A DNA stretch of 64,000 nucleotides, taken from the NCBI RefSeq assembly GCF_036763085.1, contig NZ_JBAIYU010000021.1, positions 1-64,000 on the forward strand, given 5' to 3'. Every line of letters begins with the position of its first letter. Within the stretch, counting starts at the first letter, position 1. Below, piece by piece: positions 24,857 to 33,091 of the stretch. This DNA is from JBAIYU01 sp036763085. Its GTDB lineage: Bacteria > Bacillota > Negativicutes > DSM-1736 > Dendrosporobacteraceae. Position numbers and translations under genes: made by a program. Under the pieces are notes generated by a model. That model made no database searches and had not been told where the DNA came from. It saw only the letters and a program-made list of their open reading frames with translations.

Positions 24857-26231
24857 GAGCATCTATTATATGCACAGCACAGGTAAAGCAAGGATCAAGT
24901 GATCTAATTACTCTTCCAACCTCAATCAGAGACTCGCTCTTAGCTACCTGCGTGCCTACTAACGCTTCCTCGACTGGGCCTCTGCGTCCGCTAGAATCGC
25001 GAGGCGAGAAATTCCAAGTTGTAGGAGTCACTATTTGATAGTGGCGAATCTTACCGTTCCGGACGCTTACCCAATGGCCTAGGGGACCACGCATGGCATC
25101 TGTTAACCCTACACCATCTCCATCCATAGGAGGAGTAAATGGAGTAAGGGTTGGGCCATGATGCGTGAGTTGTTCCAACCAGCCAGCCGCTAAGCGGCAT
25201 ATTTTTTTTGTTTCTAAAGCCCTGGCCACTATCCGGTCCATAACTGATATACCCCGTCGATAATCGCCATTTATCCATCCTCTAGCCAGAGGCCCTCCCT
25301 CAAATGGAAGTCCATCATATCGCGGCGCTTTCACCCAAGAGTATGCCCCTTCTTTATCGCGATCAGGCACAGTTTGACCTTCAAATAGAGGACTGCTCGG
25401 AGCTGTGTCTTTATACCAGCTATATTTAATTTCTTCACCAACTTTACTTAAATCAAGTGGTTCAACAGAGCCTTTATTTTTTATAATACCGGGCGCAAAT
25501 TCAAGTTTTGCTGTTATCGGCTGCGGAAATAAACCGTATGAAATAAAATTACCATACCCGCTTCCGATATTGTAATAATCTTTATAATATTCAGCAATCG
25601 TCATTGCATCAGGCAGGTAAACATTATCCACCCACTCAGCTAATTCTTTAAGGATTGCTGAATATGCTAAAATCCTTTCGGCTGATGCCTTTTCCGTTAC
25701 CCCTGTAGTCATAATGGTCTGCTGCATAGGTATTTTCGCGCCAAAAACGGCTAACATCTCATGAGCTCTAGCCGACTTCACCACCGCATCTTTGTGATGC
25801 TCCATCATTTGATCATTTATTTTCTTAGGCAGGCGATAGTCCCCATCTAATCTAGGAGTGTAAGGTGGATAATCAGGACCTTTTACATAATCTAAAAGGA
25901 GTAATAAATAAAAATGACGCAAATGATTTTGAATTATATCGGCAGCAAATATCAGATTCGTAATTATTTGACCATTGGGTGGCGGTTCAACTTTATAAGC
26001 CTGCTGCAAGGCCATCGATGCAACAACAGCATGAGCACTTGAGCAAATACCACAAATTCTTTGCGTGAATAATGCGGCGTCTCGCGGATCTCGGCCTATC
26101 ATCATAGCTTCAAACCCCCGAAAAAGCGTAGCCCCAATCCAAGCATCCGCAACTTTGCCATTTTGTAAATCAACATCTACTTTCATCGGTTCGTGAATAC
26201 GGGTCATTGGGAATATCGTCTTTACCGTCAT
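24831..26231 (-). CDS. [NiFe] hydrogenase large subunit
   Basis: Carries the nickel-iron site for H2 oxidation. The 466-residue protein has the L1 motif RICGICSS (about residues 58-65) and the L2 motif DPCFTCAVH near the end, so all four active-site cysteines are present. About a dozen residues follow the L2 His, the peptide normally removed during nickel insertion. The N-terminal RIEGH block is replaced by RIHEPM, which marks a divergent group. It overlaps the small-subunit gene by 4 bp (ATGA). No maturation protease or hyp gene is in the window. Confidence 0.93.
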   Translation of the reverse strand: MTVKTIFPMTRIHEPMKVDVDLQNGKVADAWIGATLFRGFEAMMIGRDPRDAALFTQRICGICSSAHAVVASMALQQAYKVEPPPNGQIITNLIFAADIIQNHLRHFYLLLLLDYVKGPDYPPYTPRLDGDYRLPKKINDQMMEHHKDAVVKSARAHEMLAVFGAKIPMQQTIMTTGVTEKASAERILAYSAILKELAEWVDNVYLPDAMTIAEYYKDYYNIGSGYGNFISYGLFPQPITAKLEFAPGIIKNKGSVEPLDLSKVGEEIKYSWYKDTAPSSPLFEGQTVPDRDKEGAYSWVKAPRYDGLPFEGGPLARGWINGDYRRGISVMDRIVARALETKKICRLAAGWLEQLTHHGPTLTPFTPPMDGDGVGLTDAMRGPLGHWVSVRNGKIRHYQIVTPTTWNFSPRDSSGRRGPVEEALVGTQVAKSESLIEVGRVIRSLDPCFTCAVHIIDAPKAASYPQ

Positions 26232-27469
26232 TTTGGCTCATCTCCACTCTTATCTTCAGTATGCCAAAAATCGGCAATTCTCTTTAAAAGACTTTTCTTA
26301 CGGCGAGTTTTCTTCACCGCATCGTATTTTTTAGCATTACTTAATAAGGCATTCTGTCGTCTGATTAGATCATCTAGCTCTTGCTTAACCTGTTCAAGGT
26401 TTTCCGGTGCTGTCGGCTCACCGGGCTTTGTACCCTTCAAATAATGCTTATGTATTCTTCTAGCAAATACTCCAGCGGCTAAATGAGTAGCCACAGCTCC
26501 AGTACCAAGTACCGCTATAGCAGCCCCAGTTTTTTTTACATCCATGGCTATTGCAGGCGTCTGAATGTCTGGTAAATGATTATAAAAAGGCATCATACCA
26601 TCTGGAAAATGCGGACTGGCACAGCCAATGCACGGAGTACCGGCTTTCACAGGCCAATTAACATAGTGGTTCCACTCACGCAGCGGACAGTCAGCGTGTG
26701 TAACCGGTCCTTTACAGCCTACTTTTAGAAGACATCCGGAATCACCGGGATACTTAGCAAATATTCCATCTTCAAATTGTTGACGGCGCTGACAAAGTTC
26801 ATGAATGGTTTTCCCAAAAAACATTATAGGCCTATTGTAACTGTCTAACTCGGGTTCTCCATACATTAGAAGGTGAGCAAAGGTTCCGGTCATCCAGTCA
26901 GGGTGAGCCGGGCAGCCGGGTACATTTATAACTTTTGTTTTTACTACATCCCAAACTCCTTTTGCTCCAGCAGGATTAGGGTGAGCAGCTGATGGTCCCC
27001 CAAAACAGGCACAATCTCCTACCGAGATGACATATTTGGCCTTAGGGGCAAACTCTTGTACGGCTTCCAGCCCTGTAACCAGCTTTCCGTTACGCCTAAA
27101 TATTTCATTATAACGACCATTATCAGCCGTCATAACTGAGCCCTCAATTACAAGCCAGAAATTGCCCTCTTCTTTGGCGACTGTATCAAGCATTACCTTC
27201 ACGGCAGCATCCCCTTGCTCAGCATTAAAAAGCCAATGGTAGCGTAAATCTATCATATCGGTCAATAACTGATCAAGTGTTGGGTTTACAGCGTTTTCCA
27301 ATGAAACCGAGTTACCTGTGCATGACCCAAGCTCGAGCCAAATCACAGGAGGTTTAATAACCTTTTTCTCGGCAAAGGCTTGCCCTACTATTGGAATAAT
27401 TTGTTCAGTAAGTGTAAGCGAAACTGCTGTTGACATACAAATTTTTATGAAATCGCGACGTGTAATCAT
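26228..27469 (-). CDS. [NiFe] hydrogenase small subunit, Tat-exported, with altered proximal-cluster motif
   Basis: Electron-transfer subunit with iron-sulfur clusters. A Tat signal (ITRRDFIK followed by a hydrophobic stretch) shows export in folded form with the large subunit. The protein has about 413 residues. The usual CxxC at the start of the mature domain reads CTGN, so one canonical proximal-cluster Cys is Asn. VGDCACFGG and VPGCPAHP supply the other two. Distal and medial ligands lie in HELCQ, GDSGCLLKVGCKGP, HADCP and PCIGCASPHFPD. A C-terminal hydrophobic segment and a basic, charged tail follow, longer than usual. An ATG 6 bases upstream (27475) is an alternative start. Confidence 0.92.
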   Translation of the reverse strand: MITRRDFIKICMSTAVSLTLTEQIIPIVGQAFAEKKVIKPPVIWLELGSCTGNSVSLENAVNPTLDQLLTDMIDLRYHWLFNAEQGDAAVKVMLDTVAKEEGNFWLVIEGSVMTADNGRYNEIFRRNGKLVTGLEAVQEFAPKAKYVISVGDCACFGGPSAAHPNPAGAKGVWDVVKTKVINVPGCPAHPDWMTGTFAHLLMYGEPELDSYNRPIMFFGKTIHELCQRRQQFEDGIFAKYPGDSGCLLKVGCKGPVTHADCPLREWNHYVNWPVKAGTPCIGCASPHFPDGMMPFYNHLPDIQTPAIAMDVKKTGAAIAVLGTGAVATHLAAGVFARRIHKHYLKGTKPGEPTAPENLEQVKQELDDLIRRQNALLSNAKKYDAVKKTRRKKSLLKRIADFWHTEDKSGDEPK

Positions 27470-27587
27470 ATCCATTATCCTTATCCTTTTTTATTTAGCA
27501 GTTCCTTATCTAAAATTCCCAAATCTGGATAATGATATGTATAAAATACTACCAATAATTAAAAGACTAATAATTGGGTGATCATTA

Positions 27588-28949
27588 ATGTTAAGAGACT
27601 GGTATAAACCAAAAAAGCCACTTAAACTGCTCACGCGTATAACTAAAAACTCGCATCCTGAAAAAAAATATGACGCGATCGTCGTTGGTGCTGGACCAGC
27701 AGGCGCTTCTGCCGCTTATTTTATGGCTAAACAAGGTCTTGACGTACTACTTTTAGAACGCGGTTCATACCCTGGCTCTAAAAACTGCGGAGGAGCTTCA
27801 ATTATCGCCGAGCATACTCATAAGTTATTCCCTAACTTTTGGGATGAATTTGAGTGTGAACGTATTGTTACACAGCAAGCGTACTGGCTAATGACTGAAG
27901 ACTCAATATTATCAAGCTCTTTTACTAGTATGAAACTAGCCTCTGCTCCTTACAATCACTTTACTGTTAAGAGACGCAATTTCTATAAATGGCTGTGTGA
28001 TAAAGCTGTAAACGAAGGCACAACACTGCGCTTTGACCATCATGTTACAGAAGTTATTTTGGATAGTGGGCAGGCAATAGGTATCCAGCTATCAGCACCG
28101 CATAATATTCAGTTACTTGCAGATGTTATCATTCTTGCAGATGGTGCAAATTCTCTGGTAGGCGAACGTTCTGGCTTAGTTCCGAAAGTTTCTCCGAAAG
28201 ACTTAGCATTATATGTTAAAGAAACGATTGCCCTGCCTGCTCAAGCAATAGAAGACCGCTTTAACCTTCCGCCTGGTTTCGGCAGTCTTATTGGTCTCAT
28301 TGGGTACCCAACTGCAGGCTTTAATGGTACTGGCTCAATCCATACCTTCAAAGAAAGTATTAATATTAATGTTGGTATGTCAGTAGCAGACTTTGCTAAA
28401 GCCGGAATTAGACCGTATGAACTGTTAGACCGAATAAAAAAGCACCCTCTCATCAAGCCATTATTAGCAGGAGGGGTGACACTAGAATATGGAAGTTCTG
28501 TAATTCCTGAAGGAGGCTATAATGCAATGCCTGAGCTAGTGCATCCTGGACTTTTGATAATAGGGGATGCGGCCTCACTGGTCAATGGAACACATGGCTT
28601 TAATTTGGCAATGTGGTCTGGTTATTTTGCCGCACAAGCGGCATATCAAGCCAAGATCAATCGCGATTTTTCTAAAAAAACTCTTTCCCTATATTATACT
28701 CTTCTTAAAGAGAGCTTCGTACTCCAAGATCTCAAAGCAAACGCTAAAATGGCTGACCTGCAGCGAAATGTCCCATATTTATTCGACTTGTACAGCCGCA
28801 TAGCTAACGAAACAGCCTACCATATAACTAAAGTTTATAACATGCCTAAACGTGCTAAACGTTTATTCATTTTCAAAAAAATAACAAGTATACAGCCTCT
28901 AACAAAAATATTTAAAGATGCGTGGAAAGTAATTAAGGTGATCCGCTGA
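27588..28949 (+). CDS. fixC: FixC-like flavoprotein (electron-transfer-flavoprotein:quinone oxidoreductase family)
   Basis: A 453-residue FAD protein. The dinucleotide-binding motif VVGAGPAGASAAYFMAKQG lies at about residues 31-50, followed by NCGGASII. A second FAD contact, LIIGDAASLVNGTHGFNLAM, is at about 325. These fit the FixC/geranylgeranyl-reductase group. The C-terminal region is basic. The stop overlaps the fixX start, so the two are coupled. In Fix systems FixC and FixX accept electrons from FixAB; fixAB are not in this window. It is divergent from the hydrogenase genes by a 112-bp gap. Confidence 0.9.
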   Translation: MLRDWYKPKKPLKLLTRITKNSHPEKKYDAIVVGAGPAGASAAYFMAKQGLDVLLLERGSYPGSKNCGGASIIAEHTHKLFPNFWDEFECERIVTQQAYWLMTEDSILSSSFTSMKLASAPYNHFTVKRRNFYKWLCDKAVNEGTTLRFDHHVTEVILDSGQAIGIQLSAPHNIQLLADVIILADGANSLVGERSGLVPKVSPKDLALYVKETIALPAQAIEDRFNLPPGFGSLIGLIGYPTAGFNGTGSIHTFKESININVGMSVADFAKAGIRPYELLDRIKKHPLIKPLLAGGVTLEYGSSVIPEGGYNAMPELVHPGLLIIGDAASLVNGTHGFNLAMWSGYFAAQAAYQAKINRDFSKKTLSLYYTLLKESFVLQDLKANAKMADLQRNVPYLFDLYSRIANETAYHITKVYNMPKRAKRLFIFKKITSIQPLTKIFKDAWKVIKVIR

Positions 28950-29230
28950 TGGCTAAAATAGATAACCAGCTAAAATCATTGACATTTATACCAGACGATA
29001 ACTGGCAGCATGTATTAATAACTGACCAAATGCGCTGCCATGACTGTCATGATAAGCTATGTCTTACAATTTGTCCGTCCGGTGTCTTTGCTTGGAATCT
29101 TCAGCCCAAGGATCCCATTCTGGTTATGTATAAACAGTGTGTGGAGTGCGGCTCCTGTAGGCTTGTATGCGACAATATAGACTTTTCTTATCCCCTCGGT
29201 GGTTATGGTGTACAATATAAAGAAGGCTAA
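28949..29230 (+). CDS. fixX: FixX-like ferredoxin
   Basis: A 93-residue ferredoxin-like protein that partners FixC. Cysteines lie in CHDCHDKLCLTICPSG (about residues 29-44) and QCVECGSCRLVC (about 66-77), followed by the family tail FSYPLGGYGVQY. The second group is a regular 4Fe-4S motif; the first is the FixX-type variant. It overlaps fixC by one base and is the last gene of the pair. Confidence 0.92.
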   Translation: MAKIDNQLKSLTFIPDDNWQHVLITDQMRCHDCHDKLCLTICPSGVFAWNLQPKDPILVMYKQCVECGSCRLVCDNIDFSYPLGGYGVQYKEG

Positions 29231-29324
29231 TGGAAAAAAATTACTTATTAATATACATAGTTGAAGGATTTTAGTCTATTTATGGCGAAATATATCGGAA
29301 ATCTTGGTCGGAGGGGGATTTATT

Positions 29325-30233
29325 TTGCTGACAGTAGCGAAATCGTCTAATAAGGTAACGCCAGTTTTTCAATTATTCACCAAGTCAGAATGGTTTTTAA
29401 CTGAAATCCTAGAACTCACCCCTGATTGTCTATTAGTTATCGACCAGCGAACAGGTTTAGTTGTTTACGCAAATAAGGCCAGTGAAGACCTTTATGGCTT
29501 TGACCAGGACGAATTTATTGGTATGTCTATACATTCATTAAACGTATTGCCAACAGACGAGATAAAGAAGCAAATGCGACGTGTTATAGATAAATATCCA
29601 AACTCACATAGATTTGAAGCAATACATACTACAAAAAATAATAAGCATGTCCCTGTCGAGGTTGTATCTAAGCTTATAACCGTTAATGGACGCAGATATT
29701 TCCTCAGCCATATAACTAACATTACTAAAAATATTAAACTCAAGAGAAAAATATCAGACTTAATTACCCAGCTCAGCAACCAAGCCTATCGCGACCATCT
29801 AACTGAATGTTATAACCGCAACTATCTCTTCAGTGTTTTGCTGCCGAAAAAACTCGGTACAAAAACTGCACTACTGATTCTAAATATCAACAAATTCAAG
29901 TCTTTAAACTACTCCAGCGGCAATCAGCTTGGCGATACCATACTTATTGAAACTGCTAAGTTAATAAGGGCTGCGGCCCCAGCAGGCACCAAGGTTATTC
30001 GGTACAGCGGAGGCGAATTTTTAATTCTCTTACCTAGAGTAAAAGGTGACGAACATATGGTACTTTCTGAAATACTTAACAAAAAAATTGCAGAAGGTAT
30101 CTATTTTGAAGATCACAAAGTAACTTACACTGTTAGTATCGGATTTGCGGTAGGCACTCCAGCCACTTTGAAAGAATTTGAAGAGTTAATAAATGAAGCT
30201 GATCAAAAAACATACAGCTATTGCGAATCATAA
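29325..30233 (+). CDS. PAS domain protein with degenerate GGDEF domain
   Basis: A sensor-like protein of 302 residues. A PAS domain (about 25-130, LTPDCLLVIDQRTGLVVYAN) is followed by a short coil and a GGDEF-type domain (about 155-300). The catalytic motif reads SGGEF instead of GGDEF, so the metal-binding Asp is lost. The first metal site reads LNINKF rather than LDIDxF, and the NDxxGH block reads NYSSGN. Diguanylate cyclase activity is therefore unlikely; it may bind cyclic di-GMP or GTP or act as a scaffold. The start is TTG at 29325 with GGAGGGGG 7 bases upstream. Confidence 0.82.
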   Translation: MLTVAKSSNKVTPVFQLFTKSEWFLTEILELTPDCLLVIDQRTGLVVYANKASEDLYGFDQDEFIGMSIHSLNVLPTDEIKKQMRRVIDKYPNSHRFEAIHTTKNNKHVPVEVVSKLITVNGRRYFLSHITNITKNIKLKRKISDLITQLSNQAYRDHLTECYNRNYLFSVLLPKKLGTKTALLILNINKFKSLNYSSGNQLGDTILIETAKLIRAAAPAGTKVIRYSGGEFLILLPRVKGDEHMVLSEILNKKIAEGIYFEDHKVTYTVSIGFAVGTPATLKEFEELINEADQKTYSYCES

Positions 30234-30235
30234 TA

Positions 30236-30263
30236 AAAAGAGCATTCTCACGAATGCTCTTTT
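30236..30263. terminator. Bidirectional terminator between convergent genes
   Basis: AAAAGAGCATTC-TCAC-GAATGCTCTTTT serves both the PAS-GGDEF gene (plus) and the S1-domain gene (minus). Confidence 0.9.
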
Positions 30264-30271
30264 ATTATTGA

Positions 30272-30709
30272 TTATTCAGCTCGACGGGCGCCACCGCGTC
30301 CGCCCCGTTTTGATTCGGTATTTTTCTTCAGGTCAGACAAGCGCTCATCGCTATCTTTTAGGAATTTGCTCAACTTATCTTCAAATGTTACGCTGTTGAA
30401 ACGATTAGGACGCCTGTGATCGTTGGCGTGTGCTCTTCTTGGTGGTGGTGGTGGTGCGGAGTTTGGAGTAGCTTGCTGTTGAAGCTGTTTAATTGATAAT
30501 CCAATTTTTCCGCGTTCATCCACTGATAATACTTTTACTTTGACTTTATCCTGCTCCTTGAGAAAATCTTTGACATCGCGGACATATACGTCAGCAACCT
30601 CCGAGATGTGAATTAGACCTACTTTTCCTCCCGGCAGCTCGACAAATGCACCAAAATTTGTGATTCCGGTTACAACGCCCTCTACCACACTGCCAACTTC
30701 AATGGACAT
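30272..30709 (-). CDS. S1-domain RNA-binding protein (YabR/YugI type)
   Basis: A 145-residue cytoplasmic protein. The N-terminal S1 RNA-binding domain (about 1-72, GSVVEGVVTGITNFGAFVEL and VGLIHISEVAD) is followed by a low-complexity, proline- and arginine-rich tail. The tail ends GGRGGARRAE, a likely RNA-contacting region. The ATG at 30707-30709 gives the normal family N-terminus (MSIEVGS). An in-frame TTG 9 bases upstream sits closer to AGGAGG and cannot be excluded. It lies after divIC, as yabR does in Bacillus. Confidence 0.9.
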   Translation of the reverse strand: MSIEVGSVVEGVVTGITNFGAFVELPGGKVGLIHISEVADVYVRDVKDFLKEQDKVKVKVLSVDERGKIGLSIKQLQQQATPNSAPPPPPRRAHANDHRRPNRFNSVTFEDKLSKFLKDSDERLSDLKKNTESKRGGRGGARRAE

Positions 30710-30799
30710 ACTAATCAAATTTCCTCCTTAAAAAATCATGGTTTTGCAAACATATTATACTCTTGCCCTGTAAAAGGTGTCAAGAATTTAACCCTAAAC

Positions 30800-31087
30800 T
30801 TAATTTTTTGCCGCTGGAATATACGGTGTCTCCCCGGGCTTTGCTAATCCTAGCTCCTCACGAGCCAGTTTTTCAATATAAGTCCGGTCATTTAGCCGTT
30901 TACGTTCCTCTTGTAAACTGGCATTATTCTGCCGCATTTGTTCCAGTTGCTGTTTTGCAGTTTCTTTCTCCTGATTAATTGCACTTAGCTGATTATACTG
31001 CCCAAGGCAAACATAAAGAAAGTAGCCAAAGATAATTAAAACGGTAAAACGGAACCAATTAATGCGTAGCTTTCGTTGACGCTGCAT
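30800..31087 (-). CDS. divIC: Septum formation initiator DivIC/FtsB family
   Basis: Cell-division protein that joins FtsL and the late divisome. The 95-residue bitopic protein has a short basic N-terminus, one membrane helix (about 12-30, VLIIFGYFLYVCLG) and an extracytoplasmic coiled coil (about 33-75). It ends in LAREELGLAKPGETPY, the FtsB/DivIC hallmark. The ATG at 31085-31087 is chosen because the longer reading frame adds 32 unrelated residues. It sits between yabQ and the S1 gene, as in Bacillus. Confidence 0.92.
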   Translation of the reverse strand: MQRQRKLRINWFRFTVLIIFGYFLYVCLGQYNQLSAINQEKETAKQQLEQMRQNNASLQEERKRLNDRTYIEKLAREELGLAKPGETPYIPAAKN

Positions 31088-31186
31088 ATTTACACCACCA
31101 ATACACTGATGTAATATACATAATTCGCCAAGTATAATCGCATTTCCTCTTTTTATAGAGCAATATATTAAACTCATCCCCATAAA

Positions 31187-31681
31187 CTACTCAGGCGGAA
31201 TATCCTGATTCGGCGGCTGAAGTTTTGACTTAAGCCAAACAGTAAATTTATTCTTGGCTCTTGCTGTTTTGCGCCCAGCATAAGCAAACGGAACTACGAA
31301 AATCCCTAAACAATACATTAAAGGTTTAATGAATAGTTTGGTAACTATCATCTTTATCCAGCCTATAACAAACAAAACCATTCTTATAGTCCGTACTAGT
31401 ATTAAAATTGAATACCGACTAACTAGACGGAAATATAAAACTGCACCGCAAAGCAGCCCAATAAATACATAAAACCTCAATTCACCCCAGTTGCTTGCTA
31501 AAAGACCGCCAAAGGTAATGATAATAGCTAATAGCCAATAAAAAAAGTCGAACATATAAGTAACGACAGAACGAGGTTTGAAAATACCGCGCAGTACTCG
31601 ATAGAAGTCAAAGATAAAACCAAGTGATACTCCTATTACCAAAGTGGTAATAAAAGTATATGACTGACCGGCAAAATCCAT
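31187..31681 (-). CDS. yabQ: Spore cortex biosynthesis protein YabQ
   Basis: A mother-cell membrane protein needed for cortex formation in Bacillus. The protein has about 164 residues with four or five hydrophobic helices. The family start is present (QSYTFITTLVIGVSLGFIFDFYRVLRG). The ATG at 31679-31681 follows GGAGGTGAGG; an earlier start lies inside the upstream gene. It follows a transglycosylase gene that separates it from yabP. Confidence 0.92.
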   Translation of the reverse strand: MDFAGQSYTFITTLVIGVSLGFIFDFYRVLRGIFKPRSVVTYMFDFFYWLLAIIITFGGLLASNWGELRFYVFIGLLCGAVLYFRLVSRYSILILVRTIRMVLFVIGWIKMIVTKLFIKPLMYCLGIFVVPFAYAGRKTARAKNKFTVWLKSKLQPPNQDIPPE

Positions 31682-31685
31682 TTCC

Positions 31686-32420
31686 TCACCTCCACCGCCA
31701 CGAACGAGAAACTCGATATAACCTATAACAAACATATATTGCTAAACTGGCCGTTGTAGTAAAAAGCCAGCCCAAAACACTCTGGACTACATCCCAGCGT
31801 TCAGCATAAGTAATATAATCAGGCACAGTTTTACTCGCAATTTTATACCAATAGTTAATTACTCGCTTTACATAAACCGTTGTTTCATCGTATGGCGGTA
31901 CTCCTCCATACTGCTTTACGGCATTAGGCCCGGCATTATAAGCTGCTATTGCCAATACCATATCGCCTGAAAACTGCTTATTAAGCTGTCCGAGATAGGC
32001 CGTGCCGATACGAATATTAAGCTCTGGGTTAAAATAACAGTCTTTTGTACACTCTCCAATATGCAAATTGCTGCATATCTTTAAGTCTTTGTTAACGTGC
32101 CTCCAGGTACCAGGAATTACCTGCATCAAACCATAAGCACCGCTTGCTGAAAGTGCTCGCGGCTGAAATGAACTCTCAGCCTGGATTACACCTGCTGCAA
32201 TTTCCGGGCTTATACCAGCCTGACGGGCAAATCGGTTAATCAAATCAGCATAAGGTGTTTTAGCGTCTACATCACGCATCTCCTTAACACCAGTATTAAA
32301 CTTTTCCCAAACCATATTTCGGTAACTGCTCGCCACAAACCCTGTCACCCAAAATGCAGCTGCTTCTAAAAATAGCGCTATTATCAATACATACCATATA
32401 GATAGCCACCGTCGCCGCAA
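31686..32420 (-). CDS. Lytic transglycosylase (SLT domain) with N- and C-terminal membrane helices
   Basis: Predicted peptidoglycan lytic transglycosylase of 244 residues. The SLT domain (about 60-185) has IQAESSFQPRALSASGAYGLMQ with the catalytic Glu, NIRIGTAYL and AIAAYNAGPNAV. A signal-anchor helix lies at about 8-30. A second hydrophobic helix follows the domain (LGWLFTTTASLAIYVCY at about 215-232) and ends in a basic tail. Two membrane anchors around one SLT domain are unusual. The start is TTG with AAAGGAG 7 bases upstream. It lies between yabP and yabQ, which suggests a sporulation role such as cortex remodelling. Confidence 0.88.
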   Translation of the reverse strand: MRRRWLSIWYVLIIALFLEAAAFWVTGFVASSYRNMVWEKFNTGVKEMRDVDAKTPYADLINRFARQAGISPEIAAGVIQAESSFQPRALSASGAYGLMQVIPGTWRHVNKDLKICSNLHIGECTKDCYFNPELNIRIGTAYLGQLNKQFSGDMVLAIAAYNAGPNAVKQYGGVPPYDETTVYVKRVINYWYKIASKTVPDYITYAERWDVVQSVLGWLFTTTASLAIYVCYRLYRVSRSWRWR

Positions 32421-32435
32421 AGCTGTACTCCTTTC

Positions 32436-32714
32436 CTACTTAAGCAGGCGATTTAAAAGACCTTTTTTAGGTTGGTTGGCTTCTTCATAACTTATTGCTT
32501 TTACAGTTCCTTCGATAATAATATTGCCTTGTTCAAGGTTTAGCTGCTTTATATTAAGCCCTTCACCTTTAACTAGCATCATACCTTGCTCAGTCTCCAT
32601 AATTATTTCCTTTTCATCATAGCTGCCTAAATTTATCACACCTTCAACATTCAACTCTTCGCGATCAACAAGTGTTAGCTGATGGCGCCAAACTGGTGTT
32701 TTATCTATCGGCAT
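32436..32714 (-). CDS. yabP: Sporulation protein YabP
   Basis: A 92-residue protein of the YabP/YqfC family, needed with YabQ for spore cortex assembly. It has RHQLTLVDREELNVEGV, ETEQGMMLVKGEGL and the LxLxxGxxxIEGxVxAIxY block, and ends in the basic KKGLLNRLLK. The ATG at 32712-32714 has GGGGAGGG 7 bases upstream. It heads the yabP-SLT-yabQ-divIC-S1 run. Confidence 0.9.
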   Translation of the reverse strand: MPIDKTPVWRHQLTLVDREELNVEGVINLGSYDEKEIIMETEQGMMLVKGEGLNIKQLNLEQGNIIIEGTVKAISYEEANQPKKGLLNRLLK

Positions 32715-32852
32715 ATGGTAACCCTCCCCAGACATGTTTTTAGTTAATAATATGCCTGGCTGAGTTAAAAAAGTACAATTTGCGGGATACTATACTATAT
32801 TAAAGGCTGTTTTTACACCAAGTAATATTCAGCCTGCTTAGAGGTGAATTGT

Positions 32853-33089
32853 ATGAACTTTGACTTAAGTTATATCTGGCAGAAAACTGCCTTTATTCTT
32901 ACACACTATATATCCATTTGGATTCTAATTGCTTTTTTCTCTTCTTCCGCTGCTCTCTGGTATCTAGCAGGGATATTAGAAAAACATAATAGTCCCCGCT
33001 TAAAAGAAATTAAACTTTCACGAATAACAGCTGCAGCATATGTTGCTACAGCCGTTGGGTTATGGTTTATAAGCATCATATTATCTTAA
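32853..33089 (+). CDS. Small membrane protein of unknown function
   Basis: A 78-residue protein with two hydrophobic helices (about 20-42 and 57-77) joined by a charged segment (LEKHNSPRLKEIKLSR). I do not recognise it. The ATG at 32853 has AGAGGTG 6 bases upstream. It is divergent from yabP and ends 2 bp before the end of the convergent gerC-like gene. Its location suggests a sporulation or germination link only by proximity. Confidence 0.65.
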   Translation: MNFDLSYIWQKTAFILTHYISIWILIAFFSSSAALWYLAGILEKHNSPRLKEIKLSRITAAAYVATAVGLWFISIILS

Positions 33090-33091
33090 TA

